A stretch of 64,000 nt of DNA. Origin: Haloarcula regularis. GTDB taxonomy: Archaea; Halobacteriota; Halobacteria; Halobacteriales; Haloarculaceae. The notes beneath the pieces were generated by a model. The model worked only from the letters and a program-made list of their open reading frames with translations, had not been told where the DNA came from and searched no databases. The position numbers and the translations under genes are program-made. Location: the NCBI RefSeq assembly GCF_029338315.1, contig NZ_CP119794.1:186001-250000 (forward strand), in the 5' to 3' direction. Numbering within the stretch: the stretch's first letter is position 1; each line of letters begins with the position of its first letter. Shown one piece after another: positions 28,091 through 36,313 of this stretch.

Positions 28091-28672
28091 ATGTCCGATG
28101 TGGACCCCCCTGTCGTTCTCATTGTGGAAGACGAACCCGACGTCGCAGAGACCTACAAGCTCTGGTTGCAGGACGAATACGAGGTTCGAATGGCCAAGAA
28201 CGGTGACGAGGGCCTCGAGATGCTCGACGCGTCCGTCGACGTGGTTCTCCTCGACCGGATGATGCCTGGCCTCTCGGGCGACGAGGTGCTCGAGCGCATC
28301 GGCGAGCGGGCGCTGGGCTGTCGAGTGGCGATGGTGACGGCCGTGGAACCCGACTTCGACATCCTCGAGATGGGGTTCGACGCCTACCTCTCGAAGCCGA
28401 TCCGGAGCCAGCAGCTCCACGACACCGTCTCCAATCTGCTCGAGCGCTCCGAGTACGACTCCATGCTCCAGGAGTACTACGCGCTCGTCGAGAAGCAGGC
28501 GACCCTCGAGGCCACGAAATCGAGCGCCGAACTGGCCGAGAGCGACGAGTACGACGCGTTGACCGAAGACATCGCGGAGATGCGCGACGGCCTCTCGGAG
28601 ACTCTCGGCGGCATCGAGGACGACTCCGACTTCATCGCGACGCTCCGTGGCCTGAGTGCAGACGAGGAGTAA
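28091..28672 (+). CDS. HalX-domain response regulator
   Basis: A 193-residue protein. The receiver domain (about 8-120) has the acidic pocket in VEDEPD, the phospho-accepting Asp in VVLLDRMMPG (about residue 55), Thr in VTAVEPD and Lys in LSKPIR (about 103). A C-terminal HalX helical domain (about 125-193: YYALVEKQATLEATKSS) follows, common in haloarchaeal receivers. It has no DNA-binding domain. It starts 10 bases before a KaiC-like ATPase and is divergent from the MBL gene, so the two likely form one unit. Confidence 0.88.
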   Translation: MSDVDPPVVLIVEDEPDVAETYKLWLQDEYEVRMAKNGDEGLEMLDASVDVVLLDRMMPGLSGDEVLERIGERALGCRVAMVTAVEPDFDILEMGFDAYLSKPIRSQQLHDTVSNLLERSEYDSMLQEYYALVEKQATLEATKSSAELAESDEYDALTEDIAEMRDGLSETLGGIEDDSDFIATLRGLSADEE

Positions 28673-28682
28673 CGGAGCTACC

Positions 28683-29342
28683 ATGTACGATCTATCATCT
28701 GTCCTCGATTTCGAGGAACTGCGCGACGTTCGGCCCGGGTCGAGCATCCTCCTCTCCGGCCCGGCGATGAGTGGGAAGCAACGCCTTGCGTACGATATCC
28801 TCACGGACGGGGCCCGAGACGGCGAGGGCGCGGTCGTGGTAAGTACCAACGACAGCGCGAGAAACATCGCGCAGGTGTTCCAGGACGAAGTGCCGGAACT
28901 GTCTGACTCCCAGCTCGGCGTCGTCGACTGCCGGGGCGAGGGCGGCGTCGACGCCGACGCACTCGACGGGACCTTCGTCCACCAGGTGTCATCGCCGGGC
29001 GACCTGACCGGCATCGGTATCGGCATCACGAAAGCAATCGAGGGGCTCCACAACGCCGGCCGCACCAGGGGGCGACTGGCGCTCGTCTCGCTGTCGACGA
29101 TGCTGACCTACACCGACAAGAAGACGGTGTTCAAGTTCTGTCACGTCCTCTCGTCGCGGCTGGACACCGCCGACTACATCGGCGTGTTCACCATCGACTC
29201 CGGTGCCCACGACTCCCAGACCCTCCAGGTCATCAAGCAGGCCTTCGACGGCCTCATCGAGGTGCGCGAGGCGGAGGCCGGCGGCCGCGAGGCCCGGGTC
29301 CTGGGACTGGCGAACGAACCGACGGCCTGGAAGCAGCTCTGA
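28683..29342 (+). CDS. KaiC/RecA-like ATPase-fold protein (haloarchaeal HTR-like)
   Basis: A 219-residue RecA-fold protein. The P-loop region is SILLSGPAMSGKQRLAYDIL (about 21-40), where GPAMSGKQ is a degenerate Walker A. Walker B-like LALVSLSTML lies near residue 135. It resembles the haloarchaeal RecA-superfamily proteins that accompany HalX receivers and signal-transduction genes. The lack of a canonical GKT suggests reduced or absent ATP hydrolysis. It is 10 bases downstream of the response regulator and probably its partner. Confidence 0.7.
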   Translation: MYDLSSVLDFEELRDVRPGSSILLSGPAMSGKQRLAYDILTDGARDGEGAVVVSTNDSARNIAQVFQDEVPELSDSQLGVVDCRGEGGVDADALDGTFVHQVSSPGDLTGIGIGITKAIEGLHNAGRTRGRLALVSLSTMLTYTDKKTVFKFCHVLSSRLDTADYIGVFTIDSGAHDSQTLQVIKQAFDGLIEVREAEAGGREARVLGLANEPTAWKQL

Positions 29343-29365
29343 ACGACGGTCCCACCGCGGGAGGA

Positions 29366-29374
29366 AGTATTTTT
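29366..29374 (+). promoter_or_regulatory. TATA-like box for thyX
   Basis: The run agtattttt lies 25-33 bases before ATG 29399, typical of a leaderless transcript. Confidence 0.5.
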
Positions 29375-29398
29375 CACCCTCGGGTTCACCCACCCGGT

Positions 29399-30142
29399 AT
29401 GGAAGTTACGCTGCTCGAGTCGACGGACGACCCCGAAGAACTCATCTGCAAGGCGGCACGGAACGACTACAGCGCGGGGTTCGTCGGGGACCAGTCCTTC
29501 GAGGAGACGATGGAGACAGTCGAGGGCGAGACCATCGAGGACAAGAAGCGGACGCTCATCGGCCACCTGCTGGACCACGGCCACTTTGGCCCCTTCGAAC
29601 ACGCGCAGGCGACCTTCGCGGTCGAGGGCGTCTCCCGGTCGTGTATGGCCCAGATTACCCGCCACCGGCACGTCTCCTTCGACGTGCAGTCGATGCGGTA
29701 CGTCTCTTTCGACGACGTTGACCCGGCCGACGTCCGCGAGGGCGAGATGGTCGTCGTCCCGCCCTCGGCGACGGACCCCTCCTGGGTCGGGCGCAACCAG
29801 AAGTCCGGCCAGGTCGACGAGGAGACTGTCGCGGAGCGCGAGGCGATATTCACGGACGCCGTCGAGAACGCGGTCCGGTCGTATCAGGACCTGCTGGACC
29901 TCGGGATGCCGCCCGAGGACGCGCGGTTCGTCCTCCCCATCGGGACGGAGGTCAACATCGTCATGTCGATGAACGCCCGGATGCTGATGCACGTCGCCGA
30001 CATGCGGGCGGCCGCCGACGCACAGTGGGAGATTCGCGGGCTGACCGAGGACATGCTGGACCTGGCCGAGGAGTGGTGTCCCATCACCTTCGAGCACTAC
30101 AACGAGCACATGCGAAACCGGAAGAACCGTCTCGCACCCTGA
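29399..30142 (+). CDS. thyX: Flavin-dependent thymidylate synthase
   Basis: A 247-residue enzyme making dTMP from dUMP with FAD and methylenetetrahydrofolate. The ThyX signature RHRHVSFDVQSMRY (family motif RHRxxSxxxxSxR) is at about residues 88-101. The surrounding GHFGPFEHAQATFAVEGVSR and the later SMNARMLMHVADMR segment complete the active site. No thyA is seen in the window. The ATG start and TATA-like spacing agree with a leaderless mRNA. Confidence 0.95.
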   Translation: MEVTLLESTDDPEELICKAARNDYSAGFVGDQSFEETMETVEGETIEDKKRTLIGHLLDHGHFGPFEHAQATFAVEGVSRSCMAQITRHRHVSFDVQSMRYVSFDDVDPADVREGEMVVVPPSATDPSWVGRNQKSGQVDEETVAEREAIFTDAVENAVRSYQDLLDLGMPPEDARFVLPIGTEVNIVMSMNARMLMHVADMRAAADAQWEIRGLTEDMLDLAEEWCPITFEHYNEHMRNRKNRLAP

Positions 30143-30245
30143 CAGGCGGGGCGCGAAATCGGTCGGCATAGTGTCTGCGGCCGGCACAGAAATCGTTGCG
30201 GAACGGGCAACATATTTCTACTAGTGGGGCCAACCAACGGAAGAC

Positions 30246-31643
30246 ATGAGTCGAGACCACGATCGACGCACGTTCTTGAAACGGACCGGAACAGTCGGCA
30301 CCGTCGGCCTCCTCGGGGGCCTGGCCGGTTGTTCGACCCAGCAGACCGGCGACGGCGGTGACGGTGGTGGCGACGGCGGCGACGGTGGTGGCGACGGCGG
30401 CGATGGCGGCGACGGTGGCGACGGCGGCAGCACCGGCGACGGTGGTGGCGGCGCCCAGACGCCGGACGTCCTCATGGTCGTCGGCTACCCGCAGAGCGGC
30501 GTCCAGCTGTTCAAGGACTTCTACGCCGATTACGGCGACGACGACGCCGACATCCTCGTGACCGACGGGCTCCAGTCCGGCGACCTCCCGGGCGACGTCG
30601 GCAACGACATGTCGAACGTCCGCGGGACGGCTCCGACGTCGTCCGGCCCCGGGAAGGACACCTTCGAGAGCCTGTTCCTGGAGGAGTTCGACTACGACCA
30701 GGCCGGCGTGTTCACCTCGCAGGCCTACGACGCCTCCGCGGTCCAGATTCTCGCCAACCTGATGGCCGGTGCGAACGACGGCGCGTCCATCCGCGACCAC
30801 ATGCGCGTCGTCGCGAACCCCGGCGGGACGACCTACACGCCCGAGCAGCTGCCCGAGGCCGCCGAGGCCGCGGCGGCGGGGGAGAACATCCAGTACGAGG
30901 GTGCCTCCAGCAACGTCAACTTCGACGAGGCCGGCGACATCACGGCCGCACGCTACCAGGTCTTCGGCTTCACCGAGGAGGGCGTCGAGACCCGCGAGAC
31001 GGTCGACTTCGGCGGGTCCGGCGATATCCCGCAGCCCGAACCGTCCGGCAGCGGCAGCGGGGCGGACCGGACCGTCCGACTCGGTGTGCTCCAGCCCGAG
31101 ACCGGCGACCTCGGGCCGCTCGGCGTGGCCATCCGCGACGGCGCGCTCCTGCCGGCCATCCAGCTGCGCGACGCGATCGACCAGACCATCGAGACGCAGG
31201 TCGGTGACACCCAGTCTCAGGCCCAGGCCGGTATCGACGCCGCGAACTCCCTGGTCAGCGCCGGCTTCCCCTCCATCACCGGCCCGGCGGGGTCCGAGAC
31301 GACCATCCAGGTGGCCCGGAACGTCCTCGTCGACAACCAGGTCGTCGGCTGCTCGCCGTCGGCGACGTCGCCGGCCATCACCGGGCTCGAGGACGAGGAC
31401 TTCCTCTTCCGGACGCCCCCGAGCGACGCGCTCCAGGGGCAGGTGCTGGCCCAGGTCGCCACCGAGAACCTCGGCGGCATGACGGCCTCGACGCTGTATC
31501 TCAACAACAGCTACGGCCAGGCGCTCCAGCAGGCGTTCGTCGACGCCTTCGAGGAGGCCGGCGGCACCGTCGCCCAGCAGGTCAGCTTCGAGTCCCAGCA
31601 GTCCTCTTACACCTCGCAGCTCAACACTGCGATGACCCTCTGA
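30246..31643 (+). CDS. Branched-chain amino-acid-type substrate-binding lipoprotein with permuted halves
   Basis: Residues 1-30 are a twin-arginine lipoprotein signal (RRTFLKRTG, lipobox LAGC with Cys29). Residues 35-69 are a (GGD)n linker. Residues 71-255 match the C-terminal half of type I periplasmic binding proteins (DVLMVVGYPQSGVQLF, GTAPTSSGPGKDTF, IQYEGASSNVNFDE). After a Ser/Gly linker, residues 273-465 match the N-terminal half (TVRLGVLQPETGDLGPLG, GITGPAGSETTIQ-like, LYLNNSYGQALQQAF). The normal order is the reverse, so the protein appears circularly permuted; the junctions are near 30456 and 31062. It would bind its ligand outside the membrane for the liv permease genes at 33-37 kb on the other strand. 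An assembly rearrangement is possible. Confidence 0.8.
   Translation: MSRDHDRRTFLKRTGTVGTVGLLGGLAGCSTQQTGDGGDGGGDGGDGGGDGGDGGDGGDGGSTGDGGGGAQTPDVLMVVGYPQSGVQLFKDFYADYGDDDADILVTDGLQSGDLPGDVGNDMSNVRGTAPTSSGPGKDTFESLFLEEFDYDQAGVFTSQAYDASAVQILANLMAGANDGASIRDHMRVVANPGGTTYTPEQLPEAAEAAAAGENIQYEGASSNVNFDEAGDITAARYQVFGFTEEGVETRETVDFGGSGDIPQPEPSGSGSGADRTVRLGVLQPETGDLGPLGVAIRDGALLPAIQLRDAIDQTIETQVGDTQSQAQAGIDAANSLVSAGFPSITGPAGSETTIQVARNVLVDNQVVGCSPSATSPAITGLEDEDFLFRTPPSDALQGQVLAQVATENLGGMTASTLYLNNSYGQALQQAFVDAFEEAGGTVAQQVSFESQQSSYTSQLNTAMTL
30345..30445 (+). repeat. Gly-Gly-Asp coding microsatellite
   Basis: About 100 bases of near-repeating ggcgacggtggt/ggcgac units encode a flexible GGD linker after the lipobox. 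Such slip-prone tracts are common in haloarchaeal lipoproteins and may vary in length. Confidence 0.7.
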
Positions 31644-31706
31644 GGAGCGACCGGAGACGGCCGCAGTTTCTTTCGGCACCGTCGCCCAGCGGCGCGTCTC
31701 GGCGGC

Positions 31707-32966
31707 TCACCCCTGGTGGGGCGTCGGGGCCGCGAACTGGCCGTCCTCGAACGCGATGGGTTCCGCCTCGCCGACCACCCGGAGGTCGTCCCGGTCGCGC
31801 GCGGCCTCCAGCAGCGCCGTCGAGGCGTACATCCTGTCCAGCCGCATCGTGTCTGTCACCCGGAGGACCCGCGCCTCGCCGGCCGGGACCACGCCGCCAG
31901 TCGAGAGCGACGCCGTCAGCCCGGCCCGGTCTGTCTCGACGACGGGCGGGAGCCGCACGCCCCGGACGGTGCTCGCCGTGATGGCGTTGATGAGCGTCTT
32001 CTCGGCCTCGAGTTCGTCGAGGACCGCCTCGTGGACGAAGTCGGCCGACCCGATGCCCATGGCGTTGCCGTGGGTCGTCTCCGTGAGGCCGCGGGCGAAG
32101 ATGCGCTTGATGTCCGGTCGGTCGGGCGCGGGTTCGTTGATGGCGAAGGGCCGGCGCCCGATGACGTTCGTGTCCATCCCCTGGCCGCTGACGTCCTTCC
32201 CGACCCGGTCGACGACGACCACGTCCAGTTCGTCGAAGGGGATCGTGGGCATGATGTCGTAGGCCGTCTCGAGCAGTTCGGCCTCCCGGTCTAAGAAGCC
32301 CGAGGGCCGGACTCCCTCGATGATTGCGGTGTCGTCGTGCTGGTCCTCGACGATGGCCACCCCGCCGACGACGGGCAACGCCTCGAGCAGCTGCTCGGTT
32401 ATCTCCGGAATCATGTTCCGGAAGCTCCAGTCGACGGCCCACTCGTGGGCGATCTTCGCGCCGCGCTGCTTGCCCATGCCGATGACCAGCATCTTCGAGA
32501 GGCCGCTCTCGACAGCCCCGTCGAAGTCGGTGTGGGGCTTGACGCGGTTGACCGGCAGGATGGCGTCGGCGGCGACGGCGTTCGCGTCCGCGACGACGGG
32601 GACGTCACGCTCGGCCGTGCGCCCCACCTCGACGACGTCCATGCTCGAGCGTATCTCACAGCCCACGGAGGACTCCGTGACGCCGAGCGCTTCGAGTTTC
32701 TCCCGCTGACCCTCGGCCGTGGCGCCGCCGTGGCTCCCCATCGCGGGGAAGACGAAGGGATCGTACCCCAGCTCGTCGACGGCGGTGACGACGCCGCCGA
32801 CGATGGCCGCGAGGTTGGCGATGCCGCGACTGCCGGCGCCGATCGCCACCTCGCCACCGTCGGGCACGCCGCCCCAGTCAAGCGACTCGACGGCCTGACG
32901 GGTCAGCGCCTCGATGTCCGCCGGGTCGATGGGGTCGGTCTCCCATACCTGTTCGACGACGCCCAT
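31707..32966 (-). CDS. LarA-like (lactate racemase-domain) protein
   Basis: A 419-residue protein of the LarA/DUF2088 superfamily. It shows IGAGSRGIANL (about 42-52), PAMGSHGGATAEGQREKL (about 74-91), ILPVNRVKPHTDF and KMLVIGMGKQRGA, and VVVVDRVGKDVSGQGMDTNV. The lactate racemases bind a nickel-pincer cofactor; members lacking lar accessory genes nearby, as here, may have other activities, so substrate and nickel use are open. It sits between the binding-protein gene and the liv permease operon, on the operon's strand. The start is at ATG 32966, followed by MGVVEQVWETDP. Confidence 0.7.
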   Translation of the reverse strand: MGVVEQVWETDPIDPADIEALTRQAVESLDWGGVPDGGEVAIGAGSRGIANLAAIVGGVVTAVDELGYDPFVFPAMGSHGGATAEGQREKLEALGVTESSVGCEIRSSMDVVEVGRTAERDVPVVADANAVAADAILPVNRVKPHTDFDGAVESGLSKMLVIGMGKQRGAKIAHEWAVDWSFRNMIPEITEQLLEALPVVGGVAIVEDQHDDTAIIEGVRPSGFLDREAELLETAYDIMPTIPFDELDVVVVDRVGKDVSGQGMDTNVIGRRPFAINEPAPDRPDIKRIFARGLTETTHGNAMGIGSADFVHEAVLDELEAEKTLINAITASTVRGVRLPPVVETDRAGLTASLSTGGVVPAGEARVLRVTDTMRLDRMYASTALLEAARDRDDLRVVGEAEPIAFEDGQFAAPTPHQG

Positions 32967-33119
32967 CTCCGGGAGCGCCTGTTCGCCTGTCGCTTCGAGG
33001 ACGACCGATTCCGGGACTGCGAGCGAGTCCTGTCCATACTGTAGGCGGGTCGGGCAGGGAGAATAAACGTGGGGGTAACTCCCGGCGGTGGCGGGGCCGC
33101 CCGGTATCCGACCTCGCGG

Positions 33120-33383
33120 TCAGGCCTCCGCCAGCTGCGTCCCGCGGGCGACGGCGTAGACGAGGACGACGCCGGCACCGACCGCGAGCACGAACTGGCC
33201 GAGCAGTCCCACCAGCACGCCCAGAGCGGAATCGCCGAGGACGAAAAACACCAGTGCGAACGGGACCAGACTGATGGCGACGAACAGGCCGATCAGCTTC
33301 GCCAGCGGCACGGCCTCGACCAGTATCTGCTGTTCGTCCAGCGAGCCGGTCGCGGGGTCAACGAAGGGTCTCGAGGAGGGCAT
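33120..33383 (-). CDS. Small two-helix membrane protein
   Basis: An 87-residue protein from ATG 33383 (MPSSRPFVDP). It has two hydrophobic helices (about 30-50 and 55-80). A start six codons upstream is possible. It lies about 74 bases downstream of livF on the same strand. No family is recognised. Confidence 0.5.
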   Translation of the reverse strand: MPSSRPFVDPATGSLDEQQILVEAVPLAKLIGLFVAISLVPFALVFFVLGDSALGVLVGLLGQFVLAVGAGVVLVYAVARGTQLAEA

Positions 33384-33456
33384 ACGTGCGGTGGTGCGCA
33401 CCGAGCGGCAAGTGTCTCCCGGTCTCGGCAGTCCGCCGCTCGGATACGCCCCGCTC

Positions 33457-34212
33457 TCAGCCGCCGAGGAAGTCCTGGCGGACCTGCTGGTCGTTCAGGA
33501 GCGTCTCGCCCGCGTCCTGGTAGCGGTTCTGCCCCTGGACGAGGACGTAGCCCCGGTCACAGCGGCGCAGGGCCTCCTTCGCGTTCTGTTCGACCATCAG
33601 GACGGCCGTCCCGTCGTCGTTGATGGTGTCGATGCGGTCGAACATCTCCGTGACGAGGTCCGGCGCGAGGCCGGCCGAGGGTTCGTCGAGCAAGAGGAGG
33701 TCGGGGTCGAGCATCAGCGCCCGGCCCATCGCCAGCATCTGCTGCTGGCCGCCCGAGAGCGTCCCGGCCTTCTGGGTCGAGCGCTCCCGGAGGATGGGGA
33801 AGCGGTCGTAGATTCGCTCTATCTGGTCTTCGGGCACCTCGTCTAAGATGTACGCGCCCATCTCTAGGTTCTCGCGGACGCTCAGGCTTCCGAAGACGTT
33901 CTCGTTTTGGGGGACGTAGCCGATGCCCTCGTGGATGATCTGGTCCGGCGAGCGCTGGCTGATGTCGGTGCCGTCGAAGATGACCCGCCCGCCCATGTAC
34001 GTCGTCAGGCCGAAGACGGACTTCATCACCGTCGACTTGCCCGCGCCGTTCGGGCCGACGATGACGACGTACTCGCCGTCGCCGACGTCCATGTCGACGT
34101 CCGAGAGGACCTGCAGGTCGCCGTAGCCGGCGTCGAGGTCCCGGACCGCCAGCAGACTCTCCTCGGGGGCCGGCAGCGTCACCTCGTCGGACCGCTGTGC
34201 CTGCTGGCTCAT
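33457..34212 (-). CDS. livF: Branched-chain amino-acid ABC transporter ATP-binding protein LivF-type
   Basis: A 251-residue ABC ATPase. Walker A is GPNGAGKST (about 53-61), the Q loop is YVPQNENVFG, the signature GTLSGGQQQMLAMGRAL (about 150-166), Walker B LLLDEPSAGLAPDL and the switch His region VLMVEQNAKEAL. The NVFGSLSVRENLEMGAY region and short length fit LivF. Its ATG overlaps the livG stop by four bases. It acts in the cytoplasm on the LivH/LivM channel. Confidence 0.9.
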   Translation of the reverse strand: MSQQAQRSDEVTLPAPEESLLAVRDLDAGYGDLQVLSDVDMDVGDGEYVVIVGPNGAGKSTVMKSVFGLTTYMGGRVIFDGTDISQRSPDQIIHEGIGYVPQNENVFGSLSVRENLEMGAYILDEVPEDQIERIYDRFPILRERSTQKAGTLSGGQQQMLAMGRALMLDPDLLLLDEPSAGLAPDLVTEMFDRIDTINDDGTAVLMVEQNAKEALRRCDRGYVLVQGQNRYQDAGETLLNDQQVRQDFLGG

Positions 34213-35042
34213 ACGTCACCTCCGAGGTACGCTTCGAGCACCTGTTCGTTCGACTGTATCGCCGCCGCGTCGCCCTCCGCGAGCACCGCGCCCTGGTGCA
34301 TCACGATGATGTGTTCGCAGTGGTTCATGATGATGTCCATGTCGTGTTCGACCAGCAGGAAGGTCAGCCCGTCCGCCCGGAGGTCGTGAATTCGTTCGAG
34401 TAGTTTCTCCTCCAGCGTCGGGTTCACCCCCGCCAGCGGTTCGTCGAGCAACACCATCTCCGGGTCGGTCATCAGCACCCGGGCCATCTCTAGCAGCTTC
34501 CGCTGGCCGCCCGAGAGCGTCCCGGCGTTCTCGTGAGCCAGGTGGTCTATCTCGAAGAACTCCAGGGTCTCCCAGGCCCGGTCGACCACGTCGCGCTCGT
34601 CGTCCCTGACACCCGCGCGTAGTCCCGGGGCGACGGCACGGAACGCCGACTCGCCGACCTGGTCCGGTGGGGCGAGCATCACGTTCTCCAGCACCGTCAT
34701 CTCCGAGAGCTCGCGGGCTATCTGGAACGTCCTGACGAGGCCGCGCTTCGCGAGCGTGTAGGGGGGAAAGCCGGTGACGTCCGCACCGTCGAACCGGACC
34801 TGACCTGCCGTGGGCGCGTGGATGCCGGCGATGCAGTTGAACGTCGTCGACTTCCCGGCCCCGTTCGGGCCGATGAGGCCCGTGAGCGCCCCCGTCTCGA
34901 CCGCGAAGGACGCCCCGTCGACGGCGGTGACGCCCCCGAACTCCTTCCGCAGGCCGTCCACCTCGAGGAGCGGGTCGTCGATGTCGTCGCTGCGTACCGC
35001 GAACTCGCGGTCTCTCGCGGCGGTGGCCTCGGACTCACTCAT
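34209..35042 (-). CDS. livG: Branched-chain amino-acid ABC transporter ATP-binding protein LivG-type
   Basis: A 277-residue ABC ATPase from ATG 35042 (MSESEATAARD). It has Walker A GPNGAGKSTTFNCIAG (about 60-75), a LivG-type RTFQIARELSEMTVLENVM segment, signature GTLSGGQRKLLEMARVL, Walker B MVLLDEPLAGVNP and FLLVEHDMDIIM. The ATG overlaps the end of livM by eight bases. A start three codons earlier (35051) is possible but falls deeper inside livM. Confidence 0.9.
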   Translation of the reverse strand: MSESEATAARDREFAVRSDDIDDPLLEVDGLRKEFGGVTAVDGASFAVETGALTGLIGPNGAGKSTTFNCIAGIHAPTAGQVRFDGADVTGFPPYTLAKRGLVRTFQIARELSEMTVLENVMLAPPDQVGESAFRAVAPGLRAGVRDDERDVVDRAWETLEFFEIDHLAHENAGTLSGGQRKLLEMARVLMTDPEMVLLDEPLAGVNPTLEEKLLERIHDLRADGLTFLLVEHDMDIIMNHCEHIIVMHQGAVLAEGDAAAIQSNEQVLEAYLGGDV

Positions 35043-36313
35043 CGCTGTCACCTCCAGGCTGGGATCGCCGTTCGTTCAGGTCAACGCTCGCTGCGGGTTC
35101 GTTCCGGTGACCGAGCAGCCCCTTGGGCTGGTTCTGGATGATGTAGATGAGGACGACGCCGATGAGGACGAACCGGAGCGTGCTGATGTTCCCGACCGTA
35201 TACGCGACGAAGGGCGTCGGGTCCAGCGAGGCGAGTGCGGCGACGGCCTCGACGATGTTGCCCGCCGACCCGCCGCCACCCAGCGGGATGTTCTCGCCGA
35301 TCCGCGCCGGGAGATAAAAGAGCAGCGCCGAGAACGTCGCCGCCCCGAGGATGCTGCCCGTGTTCGACCCAGACCCGCCGATGATGAGCGCCGCGAACAC
35401 GTAGAACGTGATGGCGGGACGGAACTGCTGGGCTGATGTAGCCCGCACCGCCGCGAAAGAGGATGCCCGCGAGCCCCATCAGCGCACAGCCGATCATGAA
35501 GGCCTTGATCTTGAACAGGCGGGTGTCCTTTCCGAGCGACTGGGTGACCGTCTCGTCCTCGCGGATGGCTTTGAGCACGCGGCCAAACGGGGAGTTCGAG
35601 AGGCGGGTCAGCACCCAGTACGCGCCGGCGACCACCGCCAGTAGCGCGAGGCCGTAGGCGATGTTGACCAGGTTCGGGCTCGAGACACCAACGGCCTCGC
35701 CGGCCGCGACGAGCGGGCTTCCGACGCCGGTCACGAGGCCGGCCACGACGTCGTCGGGGGCCTCGAAGGAGATGCCCGTCGCGCCGCCGGTCCCGAACGT
35801 CGCGCCGAACAGGGTTATCTCGGCCACGCCGCTCCAGTTGACGAACAACCGGATGATCTCGGAGAGCGCGACGGTCACGATGGCCAGGTAGTCGGCCTTC
35901 AGCCGCAGCGCCGGGAGCGCCGCGAGGCCGCCGACGACGGCCGCGACGACCATCCCGCCGACGACGCCGACGACGAGCGGGAGGCCGAATCCCGGGACGC
36001 CGCCCGCCCCGGGATCGACCGGCGCGGTGAGTATCGCCATCGTGTACGCACCGACGGCCATGAACCCTGCGACGCCGATGTTGAAGAGGCCGGTATAGCC
36101 CCACTGGAGGTTGAGCGCGAGCGTCAGCACCGCGTAGGCGCCGATGAGGACGGTGACGCTGCCCACGAACCCGGCCGCGAGGTTCGGCCACTGACTGCCG
36201 CCCACGACGCGTGCGAGGACGACCATCGTCAGCCAGATGGCCACGATGTAGCCGCCGACGAGGACGACGTCGGGCAGCTCGTCGAGTCGGTCGCGGACCG
36301 TCGGTTCGCTCAT
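35035..36313 (-). pseudogene. livM: Branched-chain amino-acid ABC permease LivM-type, one frameshift
   Basis: The first frame from ATG 36313 gives about nine hydrophobic segments with LQWGYTGLFNIGVAGFMAVG and RLKADYLAIVTVALSEIIR, as in LivM, and the EAA-like loop SPFGRVLKAIREDE. It reads to GGAGYISPAV and then degenerates. The genuine continuation, QQFRPAITFYVFAALIIGG through LIYIIQNQPKGLLG, is in the next frame, ending at 35035. The break is at a short G run (plus strand 35430-35432), where two bases are missing or one is extra. The restored length is about 425 residues. The rest of the operon is intact, so a sequencing indel is favoured. Confidence 0.85.

Noticed and set aside
30345..30445. 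CRISPR-like or regulatory repeat array
   Set aside because: The repeats are codon-level Gly/Asp linker repeats within a lipoprotein, not spacer-separated.
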